From an uncultured Prochlorococcus sp. (GTDB lineage: Bacteria > Cyanobacteriota > Cyanobacteriia > PCC-6307 > Cyanobiaceae), in NCBI GenBank assembly GCA_902596585.1, contig CACJUL010000006.1:1-57173 (forward strand): a DNA stretch of 57,173 bases, read 5' to 3'. Within the stretch, counting starts at the first letter, position 1. Each line of letters starts with the position of its first letter. Shown here one piece after another: positions 37,924 through 49,006 of the stretch. Made by a program: the position numbers and the translations under genes. Under the pieces are notes generated by a model. That model saw nothing but the letters and a program-made list of their open reading frames with translations. It was not told the origin of the DNA and did not search any database.

Positions 37924-38814
37924 TTGAAATCAAAACTTCAGCAGACTTTAGAAAAAAAATCTAAGGTAATAACAGCAGAGTTAATGCCGCCTAGAGGTGG
38001 GAGCCCCTTAAGATCTCTTAAGATAGCACAACTTTTGAAAGATAAGGTACATGCTGTTAACATTACAGACGGAAGCAGGGCTGTAATGAGAATGTGCAGC
38101 TTAGCAATGTCCAAACTATTACTGGAAAATGGGATAGAGCCAATAATGCAAATATCTTGCAGGGATCGTAATAAAATTGCGTTACAATCGGACATTCTTG
38201 GAGCAAATGCCTTAGGGATTAAAAACATCTTATGCATTACCGGTGATTCAGTAAAAGCTGGGGATCAACAAGATGTCAAAGCAGTGCATGAGTTTGAATC
38301 AGTTAGATTACTTCAACAAATTAAGAATTTTAATGAAGGCATTGATCCTACTTTTCAGGAACTTCCCGATAAAAAAACAGTAATATTCTCAGGAGCAGCA
38401 GCAGATCCAGGTTGTAGAAATCAAATCAGTTTAAAAAATAGAATTAAAAGAAAAAAAGATGCTGGAGCACAATTTATTCAAACTCAAATGGTTATGAAAA
38501 AAGAAAATCTGATAGAGTTTTGTGAAAAAATTAGCAACCCTCTTGAAATTCCTGTAATTGCTGGAGTATTTCTATTAAAGTCTTACAAAAATGCTCTTTT
38601 TATAAACAAATACGTTCCAGGAGCAAATATCCCAGAAAATATTTTAAACCGTCTTAAAGACGCGAAAGACCCTCTACAAGAAGGTATGAACATTGCAGCA
38701 GAACAAGCTCATGATTATATTAATATCGCAAATGGTATTCATCTAATGGCAGTTAAGACTGAACATTTAATCCCAAAGATTCTTGAAAAAGCTGAACTTA
38801 ATCTGGAATATTAA
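37924..38814 (+). CDS. metF: Methylenetetrahydrofolate reductase
   Basis: 296 residues from TTG. ITAELMPPRGGSPLRSL carries the N-terminal glutamate of the family; VHAVNITDGSRAVMRM, QISCRDRNKIALQSDILGANALGIKNILCITGD, a Cys-rich FAD-binding region and AGAQFIQTQMV follow in the right order. It makes 5-methyl-tetrahydrofolate for methionine synthesis. The ISCRDRN-GD segment matches well. Its 3' end overlaps the convergent nucleotidyltransferase gene by 17 bases. Confidence 0.9.
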   Translation: MKSKLQQTLEKKSKVITAELMPPRGGSPLRSLKIAQLLKDKVHAVNITDGSRAVMRMCSLAMSKLLLENGIEPIMQISCRDRNKIALQSDILGANALGIKNILCITGDSVKAGDQQDVKAVHEFESVRLLQQIKNFNEGIDPTFQELPDKKTVIFSGAAADPGCRNQISLKNRIKRKKDAGAQFIQTQMVMKKENLIEFCEKISNPLEIPVIAGVFLLKSYKNALFINKYVPGANIPENILNRLKDAKDPLQEGMNIAAEQAHDYINIANGIHLMAVKTEHLIPKILEKAELNLEY

Positions 38815-39976
38815 TCAAATCAGTTCCTAACAATTCTGCCATTGCCTTTTGCTGTGGAGACGGCTCAGTCATATCAGATCTTCTTGAATCTGTTATCAAC
38901 CAATCCAAAGATGCATCTTGCAAATCGAAATGATCTCCATTTTTGCCCACACAGTAACGGCCAAACACTAGTTTGTCGACAAGTCGAACCCCTTTACCAA
39001 TTTTTGAATAGTCAAAAATAATAGAATTATCAATTGTTGCACCTTCGCAAATACAACAACTTGGACCTATCATTGTGGGCCCAATGATTTTTGCACCATC
39101 TTCAATTCTAGTCATTCCACCTATATATACTGGACCAGTAACGTCAATTGTTTCCCAATTAGCAGCAACATTTAATCCCGTGAAAACTCCAGGCCTAATT
39201 TCTTTGCCTGGTATCTCTACTTGTCTCACCTTCCCTTGTAATACGTTACGAATAGCGCTCCAATAATCCGGAACTTTTCCAATATCTACCCATTCAAAAT
39301 CCATTGGTAATGCAAAAAATGGTAAATCCATTTCAACAAGTTTAGGAAAGAGATCTGCACCGATATCAAATTTTTCACCTGATGGTATGTAATTAAAGAT
39401 GTCAGGTTCAAAAAGATAAATACCAGTATTAATAGAGTCTCCTAAAGCTTTATCTACAGTGGGTTTTTCTTGGAAAGCTTTTATCCGGCCATTTTCATCT
39501 GAAACTACTACGCCGTAACTTGAGACTTGATCTCTAGTTACTTTTTTAGTTATTAAACTTGCTATTGCTCCCTTTTCTTTATGTTTCTTGACTGCTTCAG
39601 TCAAATCTAAGTCAACCAAAGCATCTCCACAAAGAACAACAAAAGTTTCATCAAAAAAATTTTGAAAATCTTGAATTTTTTTTAATCCTCCTGCTGAACC
39701 TAAAGCATCACCTATTAATTCCCCATCTTCAATCCTGCCTTCAAAACTATAAGCTATCTCAACACCAAATCTTTGACCATCCCTAAAGTAATTTTCAATT
39801 TCTTCAGCGAGGTGAGAAACGTTTACCATTATTTCTTTAAAGCCATGCTCTTTTAGAAGTTCTAAAAGAAACTCCATTACAGGTTTTTGTAAAATTGGTA
39901 TCATTGGTTTTGGAATAATATGAGTTATTGGCTGAACACGTGTACCTTTTCCTGCCGCGAGTATCATTGCCTTCAT
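38798..39976 (-). CDS. Sugar-1-phosphate nucleotidyltransferase (CugP/mannose-1-P guanylyltransferase-like)
   Basis: 392 residues. The nucleotide-binding motif LAAGKGTRVQPIT opens it, KPMIPILQKPVMEF follows, then FVVLCGDALVDLDL with the metal-binding Asp, FQEKP, NTGIYLFEPDIF, and FEWVDIGKVPDYW. A left-handed beta-helix with hexapeptide-like turns (GAKIIGPTMIGPSC, ATIDNSIIFDYSKIGKG) fills the last third. Databases often call such proteins mannose-1-phosphate guanylyltransferases, but the cyanobacterial CugP group makes UDP-glucose and looks very similar. I favour CugP from overall resemblance; the substrate is unproven. It overlaps metF by 17 bases. Confidence 0.8.
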   Translation of the reverse strand: MKAMILAAGKGTRVQPITHIIPKPMIPILQKPVMEFLLELLKEHGFKEIMVNVSHLAEEIENYFRDGQRFGVEIAYSFEGRIEDGELIGDALGSAGGLKKIQDFQNFFDETFVVLCGDALVDLDLTEAVKKHKEKGAIASLITKKVTRDQVSSYGVVVSDENGRIKAFQEKPTVDKALGDSINTGIYLFEPDIFNYIPSGEKFDIGADLFPKLVEMDLPFFALPMDFEWVDIGKVPDYWSAIRNVLQGKVRQVEIPGKEIRPGVFTGLNVAANWETIDVTGPVYIGGMTRIEDGAKIIGPTMIGPSCCICEGATIDNSIIFDYSKIGKGVRLVDKLVFGRYCVGKNGDHFDLQDASLDWLITDSRRSDMTEPSPQQKAMAELLGTDLINIPD

Positions 39977-40024
39977 GAATTCAAAACCTCTTTTTAAAGA
40001 TTATACGTTATTACTATTAAGCAT

Positions 40025-40846
40025 CTAAACAGCAGTGGGAGAGATATTTGTTACCTCAAGGTTGTCTATAGGCAATTGAGCCAGACCGCCTTTAGGAATT
40101 ATTCTTTTAATTTGAATTGGACCATATAAAGAATTTATTTGTTTAATTTCAATTTTGTTTTCAGATGATAAAAATAACAAAGCCCAAAAGACACCTAGAC
40201 GATCTTTATCTAAATCACTTTTTTCAACTTTTTGCCATTTCTTGACTAAATATTCAAAGTCAGTCCACTGCAATGCTTTTTCCCATCCATCAATAAATTT
40301 TCCTAATTCTTTTGTAGTTTCTGGTAGTTTCTCTCGATGTGCTAAAGATTGTACTTCGGAAATTAAAGCCTTATCAGAATATTTTTTATTTCTTTTTCTC
40401 TTCATGAGCATAAGATCTTGGGTCTCTATAACTTCAGCGATAGACTCCAATTGACTTACAAGTTCTCCCAATGTTGTTGTACGTTTAAGAATTGGTTGTG
40501 CTATTGATCTTCTCCTTAAATATTTTTCAGGATATTTTGGAATATCAAATTCTTGATCGATCCAATCTTGATTATCCTCGTCAAAATCATCTTCAAAATC
40601 TGAAGAATTATCTTTGAAAACATCAGATTCTAAAACTTCAGCCTTTAAATTCACTAATACTGAAGCTGCAAAAAAAACTTCACTCGTCTCTGATAAATCT
40701 TTATGAAAAGAATTCTGACTATTTGAAGTTTTTTCGAAAGTATTTGAGTATTGCTCTAAAAAGCTATCAATTACACTTATTACATCAATATCCCATGGAT
40801 CAAGTTCACCTTTGCCGGCAGCATCTTGTAAAAACTTAATCAACAA
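40025..40846 (-). CDS. scpA: Segregation and condensation protein A; true start probably upstream
   Basis: At least 273 residues from the first ordinary start codon, TTG at 40844-40846. LIKFLQDAAGKGELDPWDIDVISVIDSFLEQY is the ScpA N-terminal block and VFFAASVLVNLKAEVL follows; the C-terminal part IKRIIPKGGLAQLPI is a winged-helix-like end. ScpA is the kleisin that links SMC to ScpB in chromosome compaction. The frame stays open upstream to 40897 and encodes LNSIDRQQLGPR, where GPR lines up with EGPLDLLLHLI of other ScpA proteins. No ATG, GTG or TTG lies there, so an ATC (40871-40873) or ATA (40889-40891) start is possible. Confidence 0.85.
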   Translation of the reverse strand: MLIKFLQDAAGKGELDPWDIDVISVIDSFLEQYSNTFEKTSNSQNSFHKDLSETSEVFFAASVLVNLKAEVLESDVFKDNSSDFEDDFDEDNQDWIDQEFDIPKYPEKYLRRRSIAQPILKRTTTLGELVSQLESIAEVIETQDLMLMKRKRNKKYSDKALISEVQSLAHREKLPETTKELGKFIDGWEKALQWTDFEYLVKKWQKVEKSDLDKDRLGVFWALLFLSSENKIEIKQINSLYGPIQIKRIIPKGGLAQLPIDNLEVTNISPTAV

Positions 40847-40969
40847 TCTAGGCCCTAGTTGTTGCCTATCGATAGAGTTTAAATAGGATATTTTAAATTA
40901 GCTAATAACTACTCATAAGATATCTTCTTATTTGTTTCATGCCAAACAATATTGCATTAACTTAAGGAA

Positions 40970-42610
40970 TTAAATTGTTGGAGCCCTTAAAATCTCAGTT
41001 TTCTTTGTTCCTGAGAAGATATTAATTTTGACAGTACTCTTAACTGCAGTTAAATCTCTTTCTACTAAATTATTGATAGAAGCAAGATAGCTTTCAGTCA
41101 CTAATCTTGGGTATAAACCTATTCCAATTATCGGCAAAAGTAAACAAGCGATAATATAAACCTCCCTAGGCTCGGCATCAATGAGTTTTTGTTCTTCTGC
41201 TAATTTCGGATTTTCCTTACCAAAGAAAATTTCTCTCAACATTGAGAGAAGATAAATTGGAGTAAGTATTACACCAATTGCAGCTAAAGAAGCCATGACT
41301 ATCCTAAATGGGAGTGTATAAACTTCATCTGTGACAAATCCTGTAAATACCATCAATTCTGAAACGAAACCACTCATGCCAGGCAAAGCTAGTGAAGCAA
41401 GAGAGCATGCAGTCCATAAAGCAAACATGATTCTCATTTTTTGTCCTACACCACTCATTTCATCAAGTTTAAGAGTCTTTGTTCTGTCATAAGTAGCTCC
41501 AACAAGGAAAAATAAACTAGCCCCAATTAATCCATGACTTACCATTTGAAGCATTGCTCCGCTTGTTCCTATACTACTAAAACTTCCTATTCCAATAAGA
41601 ACGAATCCCATATGACTTATTGAACTGTATGCAATTTTTCTTTTTAGATTTCTTTGAGCGAAAGAAGTTAATGCAGCATAAATTATATTTACCACTCCAA
41701 GGACAATTAATAATGGAGCAAATTGAGCATGCGCAACAGGTAATAATTGTGCATTAAATCTTAAAAGAGCATAGCCCCCCATTTTCAATAAAATTCCAGC
41801 TAGAAGCATATGTACAGGAGCAGTAGCCTCCCCATGTGCATCTGGCAGCCAAGTATGAAGAGGAACTACTGGGAGTTTGACTCCAAATGCAATTAAAAGA
41901 CCTATATAACAGAGGATTTGGAATTTTTGACTAAAATCTTGTGCTGCTAAGTGAGAAAACTCAAAATTAGGAATTTCTGAGCCATAGAAACCCATTGCTA
42001 ATGCTGCTAGAAGAATAAATATTGAACTGCCCGCTGTATAAATAATGAATTTTGTTGCTGCATATTGTCTATTTTTACCCCCCCAAATTGCCAATAATAA
42101 ATATACTGGTATCAATTCAAGTTCCCAAGTCAAGAAGAATAAAAGCATATCTTGAACTGCAAATACAGCAATTTGGCCACCATCCATAACTAAAATCAAA
42201 AAGAAAAATAACTTTGGTTTGAACTTGACCGGCCATGCAGCTAAGACTGCTAAAGCAGTTATAAAACTAGTTAATAAGATTAAAGGCATCGATATACCGT
42301 CGGCACCAACAGACCATGTAAGACCTAAATTAGGTAGCCAATTAATATTTTCTTTAAGTTGAACATTTTCATAATTAACATCAAAACCATTTATATATGA
42401 GCCTACAGTTATTAAAAAAGTTATTAATGCAATAGATAATGCAAACCATCTAACCTCTTTACCATCTCCTTTATCTGGGAAAAAAGGGATCATAAACGCG
42501 CTACCAATTGGGAACAAAATTGCAGCAGACAACCAGGGAAAAGTTGACAATCCAGCGCCCAAAGTTCCTATCATTTGTGTCGCAAAATGTGTCACGTAAT
42601 AAGTACTCAA
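40970..42610 (-). CDS. ndhD: NAD(P)H-quinone oxidoreductase chain 4 (NdhD)
   Basis: 546 residues, antiporter-like proton-pumping subunit with about 14 helices. [27 protein letters not shown] and [12 protein letters not shown] are diagnostic, as is the early [19 protein letters not shown] with the conserved glutamate. From TTG at 42610 it has an extra 12 residues before MIGTLGAGL; the ATG at 42574 is an alternative start. With NdhF it fits an NDH-1L type complex (respiration, cyclic flow). It follows ndhF on the same strand with an 85-base gap. Confidence 0.95.
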   Translation of the reverse strand: MSTYYVTHFATQMIGTLGAGLSTFPWLSAAILFPIGSAFMIPFFPDKGDGKEVRWFALSIALITFLITVGSYINGFDVNYENVQLKENINWLPNLGLTWSVGADGISMPLILLTSFITALAVLAAWPVKFKPKLFFFLILVMDGGQIAVFAVQDMLLFFLTWELELIPVYLLLAIWGGKNRQYAATKFIIYTAGSSIFILLAALAMGFYGSEIPNFEFSHLAAQDFSQKFQILCYIGLLIAFGVKLPVVPLHTWLPDAHGEATAPVHMLLAGILLKMGGYALLRFNAQLLPVAHAQFAPLLIVLGVVNIIYAALTSFAQRNLKRKIAYSSISHMGFVLIGIGSFSSIGTSGAMLQMVSHGLIGASLFFLVGATYDRTKTLKLDEMSGVGQKMRIMFALWTACSLASLALPGMSGFVSELMVFTGFVTDEVYTLPFRIVMASLAAIGVILTPIYLLSMLREIFFGKENPKLAEEQKLIDAEPREVYIIACLLLPIIGIGLYPRLVTESYLASINNLVERDLTAVKSTVKINIFSGTKKTEILRAPTI

Positions 42611-42695
42611 TTTGATCAGAAAATTATGTTAAATAAAGTCTAGAAATTATCTGTATTTTTTCACCCCAATGGACAGTGAAGACACACAATTGTAA

Positions 42696-44717
42696 TTAAG
42701 TTACTTGCGGAGACTGAAAACCAAATATAGCGACTAATAGAATTACACCCCCAAAAACAATGAGTGCATAAAATTGAGCTCTACCAGTCTCAAAGTATTT
42801 CAAACCTTCTCCACTTCCTAAAGTTACAAGTCCTGTCAGATTAACAACACCATCAACTACTTTAGAGTCAACTTCTAAAACTTCTTTAGCTAATTTTCTA
42901 CTACCTTTAACAAAAAGCTTTTCATTTATATCATCTAAGTACCACTTATTTGATAAAAATTTATTAATAGAAGGAAATTTTTCTGCAAACAAAATTGAAA
43001 GATTAATTTTTTTCACAAAATATGCTTGGTACGCAATAGTAATTCCAATTGATGCAATAACAACTGATGCTATAGCTAAAGGCAAAAATTCTTTTAATTC
43101 AAAGGCCTTTTTAACTATTTCTGCCTCTTCAGGATCTAGCAGATTTGCAAATTTACTATCCCACGGGAGACCCATAAAACCAATAATCACAGAAGGCACA
43201 GCTAGAAAGACCAATGGAAAAGTCATTGACCAAGGCGATTCATGAATATAACCATGTTGTGCATGCTCTTCTTCTTTATCTTCATCTAAACTCACTTTTG
43301 AAGCTATTAAAAGTTCTTTTTGTAATTCCTTGTTATCTCCTCTGAAATCCCCTTCGAAGGTCAAAAAATAAAGTCTAAACATGTAAAAAGCAGTCATACC
43401 AGCTGTAAGAAGTCCTACAAACCAAAAAGCTGGAAAAGATATAAATGCATTTCCAAGAATCTCATCTTTACTCCAAAAACCTGCCAATGGAGGAATACCA
43501 CTAATTGCCACACAACCTATTAGAAAAGTTGCTGATGTATAGGGCATTTTTTTTCTTAAACCACCCATTAATCTCATATCTTGAGCCAATATAGGCTGAT
43601 GACCTACAACTTCTTCCATAGCGTGTATTACTGAACCAGATCCCAAAAATAACATCGCTTTAAAACATGCATGGGTAACTAAATGAAAAATTCCTGCTAT
43701 TGGAGCCCCGCAACCCATTGCAAGCATCATATAACCAAGTTGAGAAACAGTACTATATGCTAAACCCTTTTTTAAATCCATTTGGGTCAGAGCTATTGAA
43801 GCGCCTAAAAAACAAGTAATTGTTCCAACTAAAGCGATAATGAACTGGATAGAGGGGAATATTGAGTAAAGTGGTTGCAACCTAGCTACTAGAAATATTC
43901 CTGCAGCAACCATAGTAGCTGCATGTATAAGTGCTGAAATCGGTGTCGGTCCTTCCATTGCATCAGGTAACCATACATGAAGGGGAAACTGAGCAGATTT
44001 TGCCATTGGCCCTAAAAAAACTAGAAAACAAAGTAATAAAGCAGCCCAAATCGGTAATGAGTTGTCCGATATTGATTGAGAAATTCCCGTCGCTATCTCA
44101 CTAAAATCAAAACTATTAGTTGCCCAAAATAGACCAAGAATACCGAGTAATAATCCAAAGTCTCCCACTCTATTAACAACAAATGCCTTTTGTGCAGCGT
44201 GGGCGGCACCATCTCTTTCGTACCAAAAACCGACCAATAAGTAAGAACACATTCCCACTAATTCCCAAAAGACATAAATTTCCAACAAATTTGGACTAAT
44301 TATCAGTCCCATCATTGAACTGCTAAATAATGCTAAATATGTAAAAAATCTAACGTAACCTTTGTCATGTGCCATGTAACCATGAGAGTAAATCATGACC
44401 AGCAAAGTTATAGTAGTCACTAGAGCAAGCATGACACTACCCAAAGGATCAAGGACAAAACCCATTGGGATTGTGAAATCGCCAGCATTAGCCCAAACAA
44501 ATAATTTCTCTACAGGTTGATAACCATTGACTTGCTCAATGAGGGCCTTGTAACTAATTACTGCAGAAATTCCAACGAAAGAAATTAAACCTATAGAAAT
44601 AATTTCTCTAGAATTATTGATTTTCTTGTTTATACTTATTAGTCCCAAGCCAGAGAGAACTGCTCCAATAAGAGGGAAGACAGGAATTAACCAGGCAATT
44701 TCTGAGGCTTGAGGCAT
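42696..44717 (-). CDS. ndhF: NAD(P)H-quinone oxidoreductase chain 5 (NdhF)
   Basis: 673 residues, antiporter-like subunit with about 16 helices. SHGYMAHDKGYVRFFTYLALFSSSMMGL, FWELVGMCSYLLVGFW, AFVVNRVGDFGLLLGI, FPLHVWLPDAMEGPTPISALIHAATMVAAGIFL and STVSQLGYMMLA are all in order, with the long amphipathic lateral helix near the C-terminus. It forms the distal end of the proton-pumping arm. The size fits the respiratory NdhF1. It leads the ndhF-ndhD pair and lies 33 bases after the Z-ISO-like gene on the same strand. Confidence 0.95.
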   Translation of the reverse strand: MPQASEIAWLIPVFPLIGAVLSGLGLISINKKINNSREIISIGLISFVGISAVISYKALIEQVNGYQPVEKLFVWANAGDFTIPMGFVLDPLGSVMLALVTTITLLVMIYSHGYMAHDKGYVRFFTYLALFSSSMMGLIISPNLLEIYVFWELVGMCSYLLVGFWYERDGAAHAAQKAFVVNRVGDFGLLLGILGLFWATNSFDFSEIATGISQSISDNSLPIWAALLLCFLVFLGPMAKSAQFPLHVWLPDAMEGPTPISALIHAATMVAAGIFLVARLQPLYSIFPSIQFIIALVGTITCFLGASIALTQMDLKKGLAYSTVSQLGYMMLAMGCGAPIAGIFHLVTHACFKAMLFLGSGSVIHAMEEVVGHQPILAQDMRLMGGLRKKMPYTSATFLIGCVAISGIPPLAGFWSKDEILGNAFISFPAFWFVGLLTAGMTAFYMFRLYFLTFEGDFRGDNKELQKELLIASKVSLDEDKEEEHAQHGYIHESPWSMTFPLVFLAVPSVIIGFMGLPWDSKFANLLDPEEAEIVKKAFELKEFLPLAIASVVIASIGITIAYQAYFVKKINLSILFAEKFPSINKFLSNKWYLDDINEKLFVKGSRKLAKEVLEVDSKVVDGVVNLTGLVTLGSGEGLKYFETGRAQFYALIVFGGVILLVAIFGFQSPQVT

Positions 44718-44750
44718 TTTTTAAAGAATTTATATTTAGATTTTAAACTG

Positions 44751-45479
44751 TCAATTGAAAAATTCCGACAAAAATGATGAATTAAATGTTTTAACAGCAA
44801 TATTTATATATTGGTGAGACCACCAGAGCACTCCTATTGCGATCAATATGCCAAGTTGAGATAACCTAAAAAATTCTTTAATTTTAAATTGTTGCCTGCC
44901 TTCAAATATTGCCACAAAAGGGATAATAGAAGTTTTTTGTTTAAACTTTTCAAATTCATCTCCAAACCTATTTGCTAATCTTTTATCTCCATGCCATACA
45001 GCAAAAAGATGATGCATAATTAAACCCATGGAAGTTATCAATGTGAATGATGTTCCTATCCATAAAGTATGAGCAAAACACCATATTATCTGACCAAATG
45101 CTTGTGGATGTCTTGTAATTCTCATTATCCCAGTTCCATAAATTCGAACTTTAGGTTTTAAAACTGAAGGAATCTCCAGCAAATTGTATGTGGCAGGATA
45201 TAAAAATAAAAAACTTATTGCAGTTAAAAACCATACTATTACAAAAACGAAATTATTACCCTGCAAATTCCATAATCTAATTCCGTCATACCTATGAGCC
45301 AAAAAATAACTAATCAAAATTATTGCAGATGGCAAACTTAAAAAAACGAAGCAAAGTCGCCATAATCTTGGTCCCATAATAGATTCTGCTTTAATTCTTA
45401 AAGCAGCTCCGCCACTATGAATTACTGCAAAGATAAAAATTAAAATTAATATAATTAGAGAAGTTTTATGAGTCTCCAT
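44751..45479 (-). CDS. NnrU/Z-ISO-like membrane protein (possible 15-cis-zeta-carotene isomerase)
   Basis: 242 residues with about six hydrophobic helices. FAVIHSGGAALR, YPATYNLLEIP, RITRHPQAFGQIIWCFAHTLWIG and IMHHLFAVWHGDKRL hold histidines placed like those of the haem-dependent isomerase Z-ISO and the related bacterial NnrU family. Z-ISO converts 9,15,9'-tri-cis-zeta-carotene in carotenoid synthesis. The phytoene desaturase and synthase genes start about 2.1 and 3.5 kb away, which is suggestive but not proof. It is upstream of ndhF-ndhD on the same strand and divergent from the LysR gene. The family call is good, the carotenoid role is inference. Confidence 0.75.
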   Translation of the reverse strand: METHKTSLIILILIFIFAVIHSGGAALRIKAESIMGPRLWRLCFVFLSLPSAIILISYFLAHRYDGIRLWNLQGNNFVFVIVWFLTAISFLFLYPATYNLLEIPSVLKPKVRIYGTGIMRITRHPQAFGQIIWCFAHTLWIGTSFTLITSMGLIMHHLFAVWHGDKRLANRFGDEFEKFKQKTSIIPFVAIFEGRQQFKIKEFFRLSQLGILIAIGVLWWSHQYINIAVKTFNSSFLSEFFN

Positions 45480-45503
45480 AAATGCTGATTATTCAAATAA
45501 TTT

Positions 45504-45520
45504 TATTCTTAACAAGAATA
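45504..45520. promoter_or_regulatory. Perfect palindrome of LysR-box type in the rbcR-like promoter region
   Basis: TATTCTT-AAC-AAGAATA: 7-base arms around a 3-base centre, containing the T-N11-A pattern of LysR-type operators. It lies 42 bases before the LysR gene's ATG and 25 bases before the divergent Z-ISO-like ATG. A CTTAAG half-like palindrome follows at 45523-45528. This is where a LysR protein normally binds to control itself and its divergent neighbour. Confidence 0.6.
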
Positions 45521-45561
45521 CTCTTAAGTACTAGAATTATAGATAATTGTAGGGACAATGG

Positions 45562-46506
45562 ATGCCAGAATTACCATTTACTCTCGACCAATTAAGAATA
45601 TTAAAAGCTATTGCAGCTCAAGGAAGTTTTAAAAAAGCTGCAGATTTATTGTACGTAACCCAGCCTGCTGTAAGTTTACAAATACAAAATCTAGAAAAAC
45701 AACTTGAAATCACAATTTTCGATAGAGGTGGTAGAAAAGCTCTTTTAACTGAAGAAGGCAGACTGCTTCTTGAATATAGTGAACGCATTCTTAATCAGTG
45801 CGATGAAGCTTGCAAAGCCATTGAAGATTTAAATAGTTTAAAAGGCGGAACCCTTGTAATTGGAGCCAGTCAAACTACAGGGACTTATTTAATGCCCAGA
45901 ATGATAGGACTATTCAGACAAAATTACCCAGAAGTATCTGTTCAACTTCAGGTTCATAGTACAAGAAGAACTGGATGGAGTGTCGCCAATGGTCAGATTG
46001 ATTTAGCTATTATTGGTGGTCAATTACCTGAAGATTTAGAAAATTTGCTCCAAGTAATTCCATATGCAACTGATGAATTAGCACTAGTTTTACCCTCTAA
46101 ACACCCACTTTCTAATAAAAAAGAGCTTTTAAAAGAAGACTTATACAAATTAAATTTCGTAACCTTAGATTCTCAATCTACGACAAGAAAAGTTGTCGAT
46201 AAACTTCTTCAAGATTCTGGACTTGAAATTCAAAGATTGAAAATTGAGATGGAACTAAACTCTCTTGAAGCGATCAAAAATGCAGTTCAAGCAGGTTTAG
46301 GAGCTTCGTTTTTACCAGTTGTCTCAATTGAAAGAGAATTATCAGCTGGTACGCTCCATAAAGTATTAATAGCTGACTTAGAGGTTAAAAGAGAACTAAA
46401 ACTGATTACTAATCCATCAAGATATACTTCAAGAGCTTCCGAGGTGTTTAAGAAAAACATTCTCCCACAATTTGCTAGTTTAGAAAGCCCATTGAGGAAA
46501 ATATAA
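45562..46506 (+). CDS. rbcR: LysR-family transcriptional regulator, RbcR/Ycf30-like
   Basis: 314 residues. The N-terminal winged helix-turn-helix [44 protein letters not shown] spans residues 5-50, followed by the LysR linker and effector domain ([30 protein letters not shown]). RbcR-type proteins in cyanobacteria and algal plastids control carbon-fixation genes; related NdhR/CcmR proteins control ndh and bicarbonate transport genes. The sequence suits RbcR best, but the location beside the ndhF-ndhD cluster keeps the NdhR option open. It is divergent from the Z-ISO-like gene and a LysR-box palindrome lies between them. Confidence 0.82.
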   Translation: MPELPFTLDQLRILKAIAAQGSFKKAADLLYVTQPAVSLQIQNLEKQLEITIFDRGGRKALLTEEGRLLLEYSERILNQCDEACKAIEDLNSLKGGTLVIGASQTTGTYLMPRMIGLFRQNYPEVSVQLQVHSTRRTGWSVANGQIDLAIIGGQLPEDLENLLQVIPYATDELALVLPSKHPLSNKKELLKEDLYKLNFVTLDSQSTTRKVVDKLLQDSGLEIQRLKIEMELNSLEAIKNAVQAGLGASFLPVVSIERELSAGTLHKVLIADLEVKRELKLITNPSRYTSRASEVFKKNILPQFASLESPLRKI

Positions 46507-46512
46507 AATTGA

Positions 46513-47139
46513 TTAGAACTGGATTGCTTCTTTATTAATTCCAACTCCTCCATCTTCGGCTTGTCCATCTCCCTTGATTATAAATTTATTTTCATTTACA
46601 TCAGTCTGATAAACGCACTTAACTATTGGTTTATCTCTAATAGATCCAATGTAGGCAAAAGTATTCATTCTTTGCTTACATTCTCTGACATCTTCATTGC
46701 TAATTGCTCCTTGTTTTTGCAAAACCGTCCAATTCTCTCTTCTAATAACACATCCTGGTTGAAGAGCCGGTTGCGTTACAAAGCTCGTGGATGGGTTCAA
46801 AGTTGTATACATTTCAACATCAATGACAAAGGCACTCGCACCCCATTGTCTACAAAATTCAGGATCTGGAACAGCCATATCCAATTGTTGTTGACTAGCT
46901 ATGTTTCCTTGCCCGCCATCAGTTGTACTAGTGATAGCACTCCCTATACCAACTCCAAGAATCAATACTCCTGCTAAAACAGCAATGGTTCCTGTATTAA
47001 AGTTAATTTTCTGTTCAGAAGGAGAGGCAGGCAGTCTACTATTTCTTGAACCATAAGAATCGATTTCTCTTGGGTTTGAAGAGTAATAATTTCTATTTGA
47101 GCCTCTACGTGGCCTTCTATTTGAGGGAGGTCTATTCAC
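46513..47139 (-). CDS. DUF3172-like cyanobacterial membrane protein
   Basis: 208 residues from GTG. The first 45 residues are basic and low in complexity ([17 protein letters not shown]), then one hydrophobic helix at about 50-70 ([21 protein letters not shown]) and a compact C-terminal domain with [35 protein letters not shown] and [10 protein letters not shown], containing four cysteines. It is probably anchored with the large domain outside the cytoplasm or in the lumen. Its GTG overlaps the TGA of ndhM by 4 bases (GTGA), so the two are translationally coupled. Function unknown. Confidence 0.72.
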   Translation of the reverse strand: MNRPPSNRRPRRGSNRNYYSSNPREIDSYGSRNSRLPASPSEQKINFNTGTIAVLAGVLILGVGIGSAITSTTDGGQGNIASQQQLDMAVPDPEFCRQWGASAFVIDVEMYTTLNPSTSFVTQPALQPGCVIRRENWTVLQKQGAISNEDVRECKQRMNTFAYIGSIRDKPIVKCVYQTDVNENKFIIKGDGQAEDGGVGINKEAIQF

Positions 47140-47483
47140 AATACTTCATTTGTCTTAGGTAAACCCATTGAATAATTCATAACTCTACAATCTGGGTTAT
47201 AGCTTAATTGCCCATTTTGAAGCAAAAATTTAATTAAACCTTCTATTTCAGAACCTATTTTCCGCAGTTCATAATCATCTAAGTCCTTACCTTTTCTATC
47301 ATTGATTAATTCATTGAATTTAGTATTTATTTTTTTTAAGGAATCATCGTTCCAAATGAACTCGTTATCGGGGTCTAAGTCTAGAGTCAGTTTGTTGGGA
47401 TGAAACTTTAATTCTTTATCTACTACTTCAGCTGTAAAAATTCTTACATGTCGAGTTGTAGATTTTAAAAGCATTTTTTCCAT
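47136..47483 (-). CDS. ndhM: NAD(P)H-quinone oxidoreductase subunit M
   Basis: 115 residues, the cyanobacterial and plastid-specific NDH-1 subunit. [66 protein letters not shown] are characteristic. It belongs to the oxygenic-photosynthesis-specific group attached to the hydrophilic arm. It is divergent from crtP (90-base gap) and overlaps the downstream DUF3172-like gene by 4 bases. Confidence 0.95.
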   Translation of the reverse strand: MEKMLLKSTTRHVRIFTAEVVDKELKFHPNKLTLDLDPDNEFIWNDDSLKKINTKFNELINDRKGKDLDDYELRKIGSEIEGLIKFLLQNGQLSYNPDCRVMNYSMGLPKTNEVL

Positions 47484-47531
47484 AATTTTACAAAATAATC
47501 AACGAAAAAAACTATTATGTTCTAACTTTAA

Positions 47532-48974
<1,443 letters not shown>

Positions 48975-49006
48975 CATTAAAAATTTCTAAATTTAGCTAA
49001 AACTTT

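Noticed and set aside
40848-40858. Palindrome CTAGG-C-CCTAG just above scpA
   Set aside because: It falls inside what looks like coding sequence of the scpA extension and is short, so I did not list it as regulatory.
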